A stretch of DNA of 64,000 bases from an uncultured Pelagibacteraceae bacterium. GTDB taxonomy: Bacteria; Pseudomonadota; Alphaproteobacteria; Pelagibacterales; Pelagibacteraceae. Below are positions 1 to 8,731 of this stretch, piece after piece (the stretch's first letter is position 1; the number at the start of each line of letters is the position of its first letter). Where the stretch lies: assembly GCA_902595635.1 (NCBI GenBank), contig CACJQT010000004.1, positions 17,750 through 81,749 of the forward strand, given 5' to 3'. The position numbers and the translations under genes are program-made. A model generated the notes under the pieces. That model made no database searches. It was not told where the DNA came from and saw nothing but the letters and a program-made list of their open reading frames with translations.

Positions 1-743
1 TGTTTTCCACTGATTTGAATAATTTCCTGTTTGTTATTTTGTGAGTATATCGCCGCTTTTTGATGAGGGTTTTCTCCATACCTCGTCTTCTCAACTAACT
101 TTCCAGAAAAAATGTTCTTAATTGGGAAAAGGTTTTTTGACTTTTCATTGAAATAATTAAAAATTTTTGACTCATAATATGCGGTTTCCATAAATGCTTC
201 CTCGGCCAATTTTTCTCTAAATTTTAAATTCGTAGATCCTTTATTTCTATCTAATTCAATAGCTAAATCTTCATACTGTCTTGTATTAGTTATGATAACT
301 ACATCATTATAATTTTTTGCAGCTGATCTAACCATTGTTGGTCCTCCAATATCTATATTTTCAATTACATTTTTATGGTCAGAATTGCTTAACACAACCC
401 TTTCAAACGGATAAAAATTTATAATAACTAAATCTATATTTTCATAATTGTTAATTTTCATTTCTTTTTGATGTTTTTTATTCTCCCTTACATTCAAAAT
501 TCCAGAATGAATTTTTGGATGTAATGTTTTTACTCTTCCATCTAGCAGCTCTTTTGAATTTGTAAATTTAGATACTTCTAAACATTTAAAACCCATACTT
601 TTAATTTTTTTGTATGTACCACCTGAGCTTATTATTTTTATTTTGTATTTTTTTAGTAAATTTAATAATGGCCTTAAACTGGATTTATCTGACAATGAAA
701 TTAAAGCAGTCTTAATTTTTATTGTATTTTTTCGAATGCCCAT
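1..743 (-). CDS. purH: Bifunctional phosphoribosylaminoimidazolecarboxamide formyltransferase / IMP cyclohydrolase (N-terminal part)
   Basis: Catalyses the last two steps of de novo IMP synthesis in the cytoplasm. About 247 N-terminal codons are visible and the rest lies beyond the left edge. They cover the IMP cyclohydrolase (MGS-like) domain: TALISLSDKS at the start, then SSGGTYK, DGRVKTLHPKIHSG, NIDIGGPTMVR and RYGENPHQ, all hallmarks of PurH. The start is read as the ATG at 743-741, preceded by AGGA seven bases upstream. This makes the gene overlap the end of the upstream heparinase-like gene by 25 bases, so the two are translationally coupled in one minus-strand operon with rpe. Nothing is odd except that it is cut by the window edge. 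Confidence 0.93.
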   Translation of the reverse strand, partial: MGIRKNTIKIKTALISLSDKSSLRPLLNLLKKYKIKIISSGGTYKKIKSMGFKCLEVSKFTNSKELLDGRVKTLHPKIHSGILNVRENKKHQKEMKINNYENIDLVIINFYPFERVVLSNSDHKNVIENIDIGGPTMVRSAAKNYNDVVIITNTRQYEDLAIELDRNKGSTNLKFREKLAEEAFMETAYYESKIFNYFNEKSKNLFPIKNIFSGKLVEKTRYGENPHQKAAIYSQNNKQEIIQISGK

Positions 744-2344
744 TTAATTTCCTGAGTTATATCTTTTATTTTGCCTGATAAACATATATTTTGGTTTTCA
801 CTAGTTAAATTTTTATTACCGAAATATATACCCGTTTCAATATTTATAATCTCGCAGTTAGTTGAAAATTTCCATCCAGAATTTTCAATTTCAATTAGTA
901 TAGTTTTGTTATCTAAAGTTTTTGTTAATTTAACACCTGGCTCCATATGAAATCTGATATCATATTTTTTCGGATCTAGCTTGTTTTTTGAAATTATTTT
1001 ATCAGTTCCTATCAATTTATTTTTTTCAACAAAAAATTCTATAGATCTTTCATACAAAACTCCAAATTTTTTTAAAAAACCATTATGAGATGCTTTGATT
1101 AACCAATAGTTCTTTTCATTAACAATATTTTTATCACTAATTTTTAAACCATTTTCTAATGTTTTATAGTTTCCATTGTTTCTAAACGAACAACTTGAAT
1201 GATTATCAATTATAAGTGCAGAATGAGCAGCAGTAGATTTTGAAATTAGATTTAATTTATTTTTATAATCCTGAAAGTAACCAGAATTAGAAATAAGTTT
1301 TTTACCTTTGTATAAGAATTCAAATGAAAGAGCTCCACTTTGATAGTTATATGAAAATGTTTTTTGGGGTGAATTTCCAACATCCATTGCAAGAACGCAA
1401 TTTTTGTTTTTTAGTACAGCATATCCTCCTACTTCATTATTTGAATTTTCAAACTTATATTTATAAAGTGAAAGATATTTATTAAATTCCTTTAAATCAT
1501 TTTGATGATTCCCATTGAATAGTAAACTTTGTTCGATTTTAGAAAAAACAGAATAAGATTTTCCTAGATAGAAAATTATTTCATCAAGGTACTCAGGTAT
1601 ATCATTAAAAGACTCCTTTAATATTTCTCTAACAAGAACAAAATATTTTAAATAAAAATTTAATTGCCTAATACTTCTTGTTTTTGGAAAATACTCATCA
1701 TCAAAAGAATTGATAATAATTTTTCTAAGTAATTCTAATCCATAATTTAAAAATTTTTCATTTTCGTATGATAATCCCGTAATTATTATTGCAGTACATC
1801 CTAATAATTTATCATTAACAGATTGGGATTTGCTTATTTCATTTATTAAATGATTAATTTGTTTGTTTACAGAAAAATTAAATTTATCCTTATATTTAGC
1901 GTCACTTTCATCGTAAGATAATTTAGAGTTTGTAATCCAAGATATTATTCTCTTCGATAAAATATCGATTTGCCATGTTAATGAATTGTAACTTTGATTT
2001 TTTTCAATCCATTTAATAATTATTGATTGTGTAATATTTGGTGAAGATTTTAAATCTATACTAAACAACCAATAAAAATTATTAAGTTTATATAAGTTAT
2101 GCCCACTCAATAACTTATTTTCCCATATATTATCTTTATCTAATTCATCAATTTTAATTTTTTTTTTGTCATATTTAACTAAGCAACTCAGAATGCTTAG
2201 ACTTGGTCTATATGTAATATTACTTATTTCAATTTTTGAAATTTTATTATTATAAAAATTTGATTTTAAGTATAATTTTCTTATTTGATTTTTGGATGTG
2301 TTAAAAAATTCATTTATAAAAGATAAAGAATTTTTTAAATACAT
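719..2344 (-). CDS. Heparinase II/III family protein
   Basis: 541 residues. The N-terminal half is alpha-helical (toroid-like), and the C-terminal part (from about residue 300) has the beta-rich heparinase II/III-like region: GGYAVLKNKN, a YNYQSGALSFEF stretch and AHSALIIDNHSS, the segment this family shares near its active site. Family members cleave acidic polysaccharides by beta-elimination, but many alphaproteobacterial copies in this position between rpe and purH have no proven substrate. No signal peptide is evident, which argues against a secreted lyase and for a cytoplasmic or housekeeping role. It starts at an ATG one base after the rpe stop and overlaps purH at its end. Family assignment is fairly firm; the reaction is not. 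Confidence 0.8.
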   Translation of the reverse strand: MYLKNSLSFINEFFNTSKNQIRKLYLKSNFYNNKISKIEISNITYRPSLSILSCLVKYDKKKIKIDELDKDNIWENKLLSGHNLYKLNNFYWLFSIDLKSSPNITQSIIIKWIEKNQSYNSLTWQIDILSKRIISWITNSKLSYDESDAKYKDKFNFSVNKQINHLINEISKSQSVNDKLLGCTAIIITGLSYENEKFLNYGLELLRKIIINSFDDEYFPKTRSIRQLNFYLKYFVLVREILKESFNDIPEYLDEIIFYLGKSYSVFSKIEQSLLFNGNHQNDLKEFNKYLSLYKYKFENSNNEVGGYAVLKNKNCVLAMDVGNSPQKTFSYNYQSGALSFEFLYKGKKLISNSGYFQDYKNKLNLISKSTAAHSALIIDNHSSCSFRNNGNYKTLENGLKISDKNIVNEKNYWLIKASHNGFLKKFGVLYERSIEFFVEKNKLIGTDKIISKNKLDPKKYDIRFHMEPGVKLTKTLDNKTILIEIENSGWKFSTNCEIINIETGIYFGNKNLTSENQNICLSGKIKDITQEIKWAFEKIQ

Positions 2345-2345
2345 T

Positions 2346-3005
2346 TTACATTGATCTTAGCGTTTCTATATTTTTTTTAATATCGCCATTATTTTCATGA
2401 AATATAGTTGTTCCTGAAACCAATATATTTGCTCCTGCTGATATAACTTCCTTTGAATTAGAAAAGTTAATTCCACCATCAACTTCAATATCAAAGTTTA
2501 ATTTATTATCTTTTTTAATTTGAAAAAGGTTTTTAATTTTTTCAATTACCTCTGGCATAAATTTTTGACCACCAAATCCTGGATGTACACTCATGATTAA
2601 AACTAAATCAATATCTTTTAAAAGTTTTTCTATGATATTTATTTCCGTATTTGGATTTAAAGATACTCCCACTTTTTTCTTTAATTGCTTTATAAGTTGA
2701 ATTGACTCAATTAAATTATCAGTTGCTTCAGGATGAATTGTTATTATATCAGATCCTGCTTCAGCAAAATTTTTAATATATTTATGAACCGGCGAGATCA
2801 TCAAATGTACATCAAAGGGTAATTTTGTATAATTTCTTAAAGTTTTTATTACTGGGGGGCCTATTGTGATGTTCGGAACAAAATGTCCATCCATTACATC
2901 GACATGAATTAAGTCAGCGCCACCATCTTCTAATCTTTTAATTTCCTCGCCTAACTGGCTAAAATCTGCAGAAAGTATTGAAGGCGAAATTTGTATATTT
3001 TTCAT
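2346..3005 (-). CDS. rpe: Ribulose-phosphate 3-epimerase
   Basis: 219 residues, the normal length for this TIM-barrel enzyme, which interconverts ribulose 5-phosphate and xylulose 5-phosphate in the pentose phosphate pathway. Visible signatures are ISPSILSADF at the N-terminus, HVDVMDGHFVPNIT (metal and substrate residues), DVHLMI, the loop MSVHPGFGGQKF, and VDGGIN with the catalytic Asp near the C-terminus. It is the first gene of the minus-strand group rpe - heparinase-like - purH and is separated from the next gene by one base. Assignment is secure. Confidence 0.97.
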   Translation of the reverse strand: MKNIQISPSILSADFSQLGEEIKRLEDGGADLIHVDVMDGHFVPNITIGPPVIKTLRNYTKLPFDVHLMISPVHKYIKNFAEAGSDIITIHPEATDNLIESIQLIKQLKKKVGVSLNPNTEINIIEKLLKDIDLVLIMSVHPGFGGQKFMPEVIEKIKNLFQIKKDNKLNFDIEVDGGINFSNSKEVISAGANILVSGTTIFHENNGDIKKNIETLRSM

Positions 3006-3052
3006 TAATAAATAAAAACTAGTACTATCAATTTTTCGATATATTTGAATTA

Positions 3053-3388
3053 TTATTTACCAAATATTTTATAAATTTCTGCAGCTATTTCACTTTCTAA
3101 TGGAAACGATAACATTCCCATAACAGAATAACCCATTAAATAGGGCATTAAATAAAATCTAAACATATAAAAAAACCACGCTACATAAAGTGGAACTAAT
3201 GGTCCTATAATGAAACTAGGAGTTATGAATTTAAAAATTTTAATTATTGGATTTGTGTATTTTACAAATACTTTCATAAAAAAGAATTCAGAATCTTCTT
3301 TTTGAAAAATATTCATTGCGGATCTTCCAATTAAAGTCCACATGATGATACCTAAAATGTAGTCTATTACTAAAATATATATTGGCAT
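3053..3388 (-). CDS. Small inner-membrane protein, possibly distantly YggT-like
   Basis: 111 residues with hydrophobic segments at roughly residues 4-22, 50-75 and 80-95. The arrangement VKYTNPIIKIFKFITPSFIIG followed by a hydrophobic helix recalls the YggT family pattern (a short membrane protein with a P-x-x-x-x-x-x-x-x-P turn between helices), but similarity is too weak to assert. It has its own ATG and lies 47 bases from rpe. The symporter operon terminator precedes it, so it probably has its own promoter. Function unknown. Confidence 0.6.
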   Translation of the reverse strand: MPIYILVIDYILGIIMWTLIGRSAMNIFQKEDSEFFFMKVFVKYTNPIIKIFKFITPSFIIGPLVPLYVAWFFYMFRFYLMPYLMGYSVMGMLSFPLESEIAAEIYKIFGK

Positions 3389-3394
3389 TTTCTG

Positions 3395-3421
3395 AAAAGA
3401 TGGGGGCGAATATCGCCCCCA
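3395..3421 (-). terminator. Rho-independent terminator of the symporter operon
   Basis: Reading the minus strand after the symporter stop, TGGGGGCGA - tat - TCGCCCCCA forms a 9-bp G+C-rich stem with a three-base loop (3401-3421), followed by TCTTTT. It is strikingly G+C-rich for this genome and lies 12 bases past the stop at 3434. Confidence 0.85.
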
Positions 3422-3433
3422 ATAAAGTTTAAT

Positions 3434-5272
3434 TTAGTGTTGCTTACCAAGTATTGTCTTACCTGATGGAACACGAACTTCGTCTACCATTTGCTGTGTA
3501 GCTTTATCTGGCTCTTCAGTCATTAAACTTACTACAACCATTACAACTAAACAGACCGACGCTCCGATTATACCGAATCGTAAATGGTCAATACCTAACC
3601 AAGGTGCATTACCCATAAACTTAGGATACACATAAATTAGATAAGCTGTTCCTGATGCAAGACCCGCTATCATACCTGCTATTGCTCCTTGTCTTGTTGC
3701 TCTCTTCCACCATACACCAAGTATTAATGGGAAGAACAATCCTGACATTGCAAAGTCAAATGCCCAAGCAACTGCACCAAGGATACTAGTGATCCTCATT
3801 GATGCAATGTATGCTCCAGCAGCACCAATAACTATTAGAAGTGCTCTAGCAACTAACAATCTCTTTCTTACATCCGCTTTTGGATCAATGATTTTGTAAT
3901 AGATATCATGTGATAAAGCGTTTGCGATAGCAAGAATTAGACCATCAGCAGTTGACATCGCGGCAGCCATTCCTCCTGCAGCAACTAGTCCAGAGATTAC
4001 GTATGGTAATCCAGCAACTTCAGGAGTTGCTAGTACAACTACGTCACCTCTCATAAACCATTCATTTAACTGAAGAATACCATCTCCGTTAAAGTCTGCT
4101 ATGAAGGCTTGTTTTACATTAATCCAAGCATTTACCCACTCAATTTGCATAATTTCAGCAATTGGTTTTCCAATAATACCTGTTGGTAAGTTTGGATCTA
4201 TTAGTGAGATTTTGGATAATGTTGCAAGCATTGGCGCTGAAGTATAAAGCAATGCAATAAAGAATAGTGACCATGCCACTGATTTTCTTGCAGCTTTAAC
4301 ACTTGGAGTAGTGAAGTATCTCATTAAAATGTGTGGTAAAGAAGCTGTTCCTACCATCATACATAGTGCTAATGAAATAAACTTCCATGCAGCCATTCCA
4401 CCTTCTGGCACACCTGCGTGTGATACAGCGATAGATTTTAGACCACCTGGTACACCTGCAGCTTTAATGTCTGCAGCAGCATTTTTAACTAATCCAAATT
4501 GCGATTCAAGTGCACCTAATCTAGCTACTTCCTCACCTAACATAAAGTGTGGAAAGAAACCAAATCCTGATTTGTTACTAATCCAGAATACTGGAATTAG
4601 ATAAGCAATAATCAATACTATGTATTGTGCAACCTGTGTCCAAGTTACCGCTCTCATTCCGCCTAGCATTGAACAAAGTAAAATACTTACTAGTCCAACC
4701 CAAACTCCTAATTCAAATGGAATACTTAGTGCTCTTGATGCGATTGTTCCTGTTGCGTTAATTTGAGCTGTTACATAAGTGAAAGATGCCAATGTTAAAA
4801 CAACTACGGCACAGAACCTTGCGAAGTTTCCGCCATATCTTGTTCCAATGAAATCTGGCACAGTATAACATCCAAATTTTCTTAAGTATGGTGCTAAAAG
4901 TGATGATACTAAAACGTATCCCCCAGTCCATCCGACTAAGAAAGCCATATAAGTATAACCACCAAAGTAAATACCACCAGCCATTGCAACGAATGAAGCA
5001 CCTGACATCCAGTCAGCTGCAGTTGCCATTCCGTTAAATACTGTTGGTACCTGTCTTCCAGCAACATAATAAGCGTCGACCTGTACAGTTCTAGATAGAT
5101 ATCCAATTATGGCATATATACAAACTGTAAAGGCGACAAACAAAATACCAATTGTTTTTGCGGTCATACCTGCTTGCTCTGCTATTGCCATCAAAATGAT
5201 GAATATAAAGAAGCCTCCAGTATATGTTCCGTAAATTTTTGGTAGGTTGTCAATAAAATTGCCTTTAAACAT
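3434..5272 (-). CDS. Sodium:solute symporter (VC_2705 / ActP-like), probable acetate or short-chain carboxylate permease
   Basis: 612 residues with about 13 membrane helices of the SSS family. The signatures DAYYVAGRQVP, NGMATAADWMSGASF (sodium-site region), GGMRAVTWTQVAQ and PYVISGLVAAGGMAAAMSTADG are typical of the two-gene VC_2705 subfamily, whose members sit beside DUF4212 small subunits and often beside acetyl-CoA synthetase, as here (acs at 6267-8288). Role: Na+-driven uptake of acetate-like acids across the inner membrane. Its ATG overlaps the small subunit stop (TAATG), with AAGGAGGA inside the end of that gene as the ribosome site. Unusually, residues 393-404 in an extracytoplasmic or loop segment form a perfect EF-hand loop, DFNGDGILQLNE. 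Substrate inferred from context. Confidence 0.88.
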   Translation of the reverse strand: MFKGNFIDNLPKIYGTYTGGFFIFIILMAIAEQAGMTAKTIGILFVAFTVCIYAIIGYLSRTVQVDAYYVAGRQVPTVFNGMATAADWMSGASFVAMAGGIYFGGYTYMAFLVGWTGGYVLVSSLLAPYLRKFGCYTVPDFIGTRYGGNFARFCAVVVLTLASFTYVTAQINATGTIASRALSIPFELGVWVGLVSILLCSMLGGMRAVTWTQVAQYIVLIIAYLIPVFWISNKSGFGFFPHFMLGEEVARLGALESQFGLVKNAAADIKAAGVPGGLKSIAVSHAGVPEGGMAAWKFISLALCMMVGTASLPHILMRYFTTPSVKAARKSVAWSLFFIALLYTSAPMLATLSKISLIDPNLPTGIIGKPIAEIMQIEWVNAWINVKQAFIADFNGDGILQLNEWFMRGDVVVLATPEVAGLPYVISGLVAAGGMAAAMSTADGLILAIANALSHDIYYKIIDPKADVRKRLLVARALLIVIGAAGAYIASMRITSILGAVAWAFDFAMSGLFFPLILGVWWKRATRQGAIAGMIAGLASGTAYLIYVYPKFMGNAPWLGIDHLRFGIIGASVCLVVMVVVSLMTEEPDKATQQMVDEVRVPSGKTILGKQH

Positions 5273-5529
5273 TAATCATCCTCCTTTTCGGTAAAACCAA
5301 ACTCTTCATCGATTTTTTCCTGTCTATTTGCAAACCAAAAAATTAGGACCACAAATGCAATGATGGAACCTTGCGCACACATGTAATACGCTAATGGATA
5401 TCCCATAAAACTTGAAGTGTTTAGGTCAGAACCAAACATGAAGATCAGATAACCGAAAACAAACCAAATAATTAATGTAATTATCATTAATCCTTTGGTT
5501 TTTTCCCAGTGCTTTTCTTTGTTTGACAT
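5272..5529 (-). CDS. Symporter small subunit (DUF4212)
   Basis: 85 residues with two membrane helices (about 15-35 and 45-68). The pattern HWEKTKGLMIITLIIW, FGSDLN, then FWFANRQEKID is that of the small partner that always precedes VC_2705-type solute symporters. It is presumed to form a complex with the large subunit encoded downstream with a one-base overlap. A strong ribosome site, GGGAGG, lies eight bases before the ATG, so it is the first gene of the operon and translation of the permease is probably coupled to it. Confidence 0.88.
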   Translation of the reverse strand: MSNKEKHWEKTKGLMIITLIIWFVFGYLIFMFGSDLNTSSFMGYPLAYYMCAQGSIIAFVVLIFWFANRQEKIDEEFGFTEKEDD

Positions 5530-5640
5530 TATTTTAATCCTCCCTATAGGTTAAAGATATAATTCATACTCATTTAATGTGATAATTAAAGGGTAAAAAA
5601 TGGCATATATTTATAGTAAAAGTAGTAATATCGGTTCTAA

Positions 5641-6270
5641 ATGGGCATTAAATACAAATTAAAGCTCAAAGATTTGAAATTTGAGTATTTAAAGGAATAT
5701 TTCATTCCATTCTTAAAATATTTCAAAAAAACAAAAAAAATCGAAAATTATTCCGATCTGAAAGAATTTATTCAAAAAAAATCTGCATGGGTAAGTCAGG
5801 TCACTCTATATGGATATCTTAAAACAAGAATGGGAGCAAAATATGTATTGATGTTCGAAGATGAGATATTTTTAGGATCGATTAACAAAGCTAAATGGAA
5901 CATCTACTCAGTTGCTTTACAAGATCTTACATTTTATGCGATTTCTTTTTTAAAAAATATTAGAAATCAACATGACACTGAAAAAGCAAATGAAATATAT
6001 TTTCAGATTTTGGATAATGAACTTAAAAAAAATGAAATGCCAAATGAAATATATGAAAATGCAAAAAAAAAATTTCTTGAAAGATATCAAAACATCAATT
6101 GGAATGAGTACCATGATTCATTACCTTTTAATACTAGTGCTTTATCTTTATATGAATGGTCACCAATAGCTGAAGAGTTAAAATCTTTAGACAAAAAAAT
6201 AGTTTTAAATTCTATGATCTTGAAATGGGATAATGTTAAAAAGGAATTTATTGAATTAATAAATTTTTAA
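5641..6270 (+). CDS. Conserved hypothetical protein
   Basis: 209 residues, soluble, Lys/Glu/Asn-rich and largely helical, with no signal peptide or membrane segment. I recognise no domain. A central segment (about 45-75: [16 protein letters not shown], then [17 protein letters not shown]) is the most distinctive part. An in-frame TAA lies immediately before the ATG, so the start cannot be earlier, and no clear Shine-Dalgarno is present. The gene is alone on the plus strand between two minus-strand acetate genes and converges on acs, sharing the palindromic TTAA (6267-6270) as both stop codons. Proteins of this type next to acs occur in marine alphaproteobacteria (recollection); the function is unknown. 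Confidence 0.7.
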   Translation: MGIKYKLKLKDLKFEYLKEYFIPFLKYFKKTKKIENYSDLKEFIQKKSAWVSQVTLYGYLKTRMGAKYVLMFEDEIFLGSINKAKWNIYSVALQDLTFYAISFLKNIRNQHDTEKANEIYFQILDNELKKNEMPNEIYENAKKKFLERYQNINWNEYHDSLPFNTSALSLYEWSPIAEELKSLDKKIVLNSMILKWDNVKKEFIELINF

Positions 6271-8288
6271 GTATTTTTTCTATTTTCAACTAAGCTTTTT
6301 ACTACACTTGGATCTGCCAAAGTTGTTGTGTCACCTAATTGGTCATGTTCATTTGCTGCAATTTTTCTGAGAATTCTTCTCATAATTTTGCCTGATCTAG
6401 TTTTTGGAAGTCCAGGCGAAAATTGAATTAGATCTGGTGTAGCTATCGGACCAATTTGTTTTCTTACCCATAGCTTTAAATCTCTCTCTAAATCTAAAGT
6501 TGACTTTTCTCCCACATTTAAAGTAACGTAACAATATAAACCATTACCTTTAATATCATGTGGATATCCGACCACGGCAGCTTCTGCTACTTTTGGATGA
6601 GCAACAAACGCACTTTCTATTTCGGCAGTTCCAAGATTGTGACCTGAAACAATAATTACATCATCAACTCTTCCTGTGATCCAGTAATATCCATCTTTAT
6701 CTCTTCTGCATCCATCTCCTGTAAAATATTTACCATCAAATTGAGAAAAATATGTATCAATGAATCTTTGATGATCACCATAAACTGTCCGCATTTGACC
6801 AGGCCAAGATTGTGCAATACACAAACGACCTTCTGCCTCTCCTTTTAAAACTTTTCCATCTTTATTAACTATTACAGGTTTAATTCCGTAAAATGGTTTT
6901 GTTGCTGAACCTGGTTTTAAATTTATAGCACCAGTTTGTGGACTGATTAATATTCCACCCGTTTCTGTTTGCCACCAAGTATCAACAATTGGACAATTAG
7001 AATCTCCAACAGTTTTATAGTACCATTCCCATGCTTCTGGATTGATTGGTTCTCCTACTGTTCCTAATAATTTCAAAGTTTTTCTTGATGTTTTTTTAAC
7101 AGGCTTATCACCTTCTCTCATCAAAGCTCTTATTGCTGTAGGAGCAGTATAAAAAATATTTACTTTATATTTATCAACTATTTGCCACCATCTTGAGCTA
7201 TCAGGATAAGTTGGAATTCCTTCAAACATTATAGTTGTTGCTCCATTTGATAATGGTCCATATATAATATAACTATGTCCGGTTACCCATCCAATGTCAG
7301 CTGTGCACCAATAAATATCTTTAGGTTTATAATTGAATATGTATTGATGGGTCATTGATGCGTAAACCATATACCCACCGGTCGTATGCATCACTCCTTT
7401 TGGTTTTCCCGTTGATCCCGAAGTATACAAAATAAATAAAGGATCCTCTGCATTCATTTCCTCGGGTTCACATTTATTTGATACTTTTTTTGTCAATTCG
7501 TGGTACCAAACATCTCTTCGTTCATCCCAATTTATTCTATTGCCAGTTCTTTTAACAACAACACATTTTTTTACATTTGGACAATTTACTAAAGCCTCAT
7601 CAGCTATTGATTTTAATGGAATTATTTTTCCACCTCGTACTCCTTCATCAGCTGTAATTAGATAATCAGATTCACAATCGTTTATTCTTCCAGAAATACT
7701 ATCTGGAGAAAATCCTCCAAAGATTATGGAATGCACTGCTCCTATTCTTGCACAAGCTAACATAGTATATGCAAGTTCTGGTATCATAGTTAAATAAATA
7801 GTTACTCTATCACCTTTTTTGACCCCTAATTCTTTAAGACCATTTGCAGCTTTAGAAACTTCTTTGTGTAATTCTTTATAAGAAATTTTCTTTTGAACTT
7901 TTGGATCATCACCAACCCATATAATCGCCGTTTTATCTTTATTTTTTTTTAAGTGTCTATCAATACAATTTACTGATGCATTAAGAGTACCATCATAAAA
8001 CCATTTTATTTTAACATCTGATTTACTATATTTGACATCTTTAATCTTTGTATATGGTTTTATCCAATTAATTCTTTTTCCTTCTTTTTTCCAGAAGCTA
8101 TCATTATCTTTTATTGAAGCTTTATATTTTTTTTCGTACTGAGATTTATTTACTAGAGCTTTGCTAATCCAGTCTTTCTTTGTTCTATATATAAGTTCTT
8201 TTTCTTGCTTTGGCGCAAAAGACTTTACCTTAGATTTCCTTTTGGCGATTACTTTTTTCTTTTTTTTTTTAGTTTTTTTTTTGGGCAT
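6267..8288 (-). CDS. acs: Acetyl-CoA synthetase
   Basis: 673 residues. It converts acetate, ATP and CoA to acetyl-CoA by way of acetyl-AMP. Motifs of the ANL superfamily are clear: [15 protein letters not shown] (P-loop), WWQTETGG, the hinge region around [21 protein letters not shown], and [11 protein letters not shown] near the C-terminus with the lysine that is acetylated in family members. The N-terminus has an unusual Lys-rich extension, residues 2-22 ([12 protein letters not shown]...), encoded by A-runs. There is no later in-frame ATG near the family start, so the extension seems real. With the symporter it gives a pathway from external acetate to central metabolism. Confidence 0.96.
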   Translation of the reverse strand: MPKKKTKKKKKKVIAKRKSKVKSFAPKQEKELIYRTKKDWISKALVNKSQYEKKYKASIKDNDSFWKKEGKRINWIKPYTKIKDVKYSKSDVKIKWFYDGTLNASVNCIDRHLKKNKDKTAIIWVGDDPKVQKKISYKELHKEVSKAANGLKELGVKKGDRVTIYLTMIPELAYTMLACARIGAVHSIIFGGFSPDSISGRINDCESDYLITADEGVRGGKIIPLKSIADEALVNCPNVKKCVVVKRTGNRINWDERRDVWYHELTKKVSNKCEPEEMNAEDPLFILYTSGSTGKPKGVMHTTGGYMVYASMTHQYIFNYKPKDIYWCTADIGWVTGHSYIIYGPLSNGATTIMFEGIPTYPDSSRWWQIVDKYKVNIFYTAPTAIRALMREGDKPVKKTSRKTLKLLGTVGEPINPEAWEWYYKTVGDSNCPIVDTWWQTETGGILISPQTGAINLKPGSATKPFYGIKPVIVNKDGKVLKGEAEGRLCIAQSWPGQMRTVYGDHQRFIDTYFSQFDGKYFTGDGCRRDKDGYYWITGRVDDVIIVSGHNLGTAEIESAFVAHPKVAEAAVVGYPHDIKGNGLYCYVTLNVGEKSTLDLERDLKLWVRKQIGPIATPDLIQFSPGLPKTRSGKIMRRILRKIAANEHDQLGDTTTLADPSVVKSLVENRKNT

Positions 8289-8302
8289 GGGTTATTAATT
8301 TT

Positions 8303-8716
8303 TCAGATACTACCCATCTTCAAAATAATTTTCCAGCATTTAGTGTCAATTGGCATGACAGACAGTCTGCTTTGTTTTATTAGTGCAATATCTTTTAAAT
8401 CTTTATTTTTTTTAATGTTTTCAAGAGAAACAGGTATTTTTAGTTTACTTTTATACTTAACTTTTACTGCTACAAATCGCTTATCTTTATCTGTTGGGTC
8501 AATAAATGCTGTTTTAATTACTTCAACAATTCCAACGATTTCTTTACCAATATTTGAATGGTAAAAAAAACAAAGATCACCCTTTTCCATTTTTTTCAAA
8601 TTATTTGCTGCTTGATAATTTCTTACCCCATCCCAATTAGCTCCTTGACTTCCAGCTTTAATTTGTTGATCAATAGACCAAACATCCGGTTCTGATTTAA
8701 GTAACCAATAATTCAT
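8303..8716 (-). CDS. EVE domain-containing protein (thymocyte nuclear protein 1 family)
   Basis: 137 residues forming one EVE domain: NYWLLKSEPDVWSIDQQ at the start, WDGVRNYQAANNLKKM, GDLCFFYHSN, and IVGIVEVIKTAFIDPTD. The fold is related to PUA and YTH domains and is thought to bind modified nucleotides; the precise role in bacteria is not established. Full length for the family. It lies 14 bases upstream of acs on the same strand, so it is probably co-transcribed with it. Confidence 0.9.
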   Translation of the reverse strand: MNYWLLKSEPDVWSIDQQIKAGSQGANWDGVRNYQAANNLKKMEKGDLCFFYHSNIGKEIVGIVEVIKTAFIDPTDKDKRFVAVKVKYKSKLKIPVSLENIKKNKDLKDIALIKQSRLSVMPIDTKCWKIILKMGSI

Positions 8717-8731
8717 ACTGTTGAATTGAAA

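Noticed and set aside
4311..4604. Plus-strand frame inside the symporter gene
   Set aside because: Antisense shadow of a strongly conserved membrane protein; no ribosome site and no family pattern.
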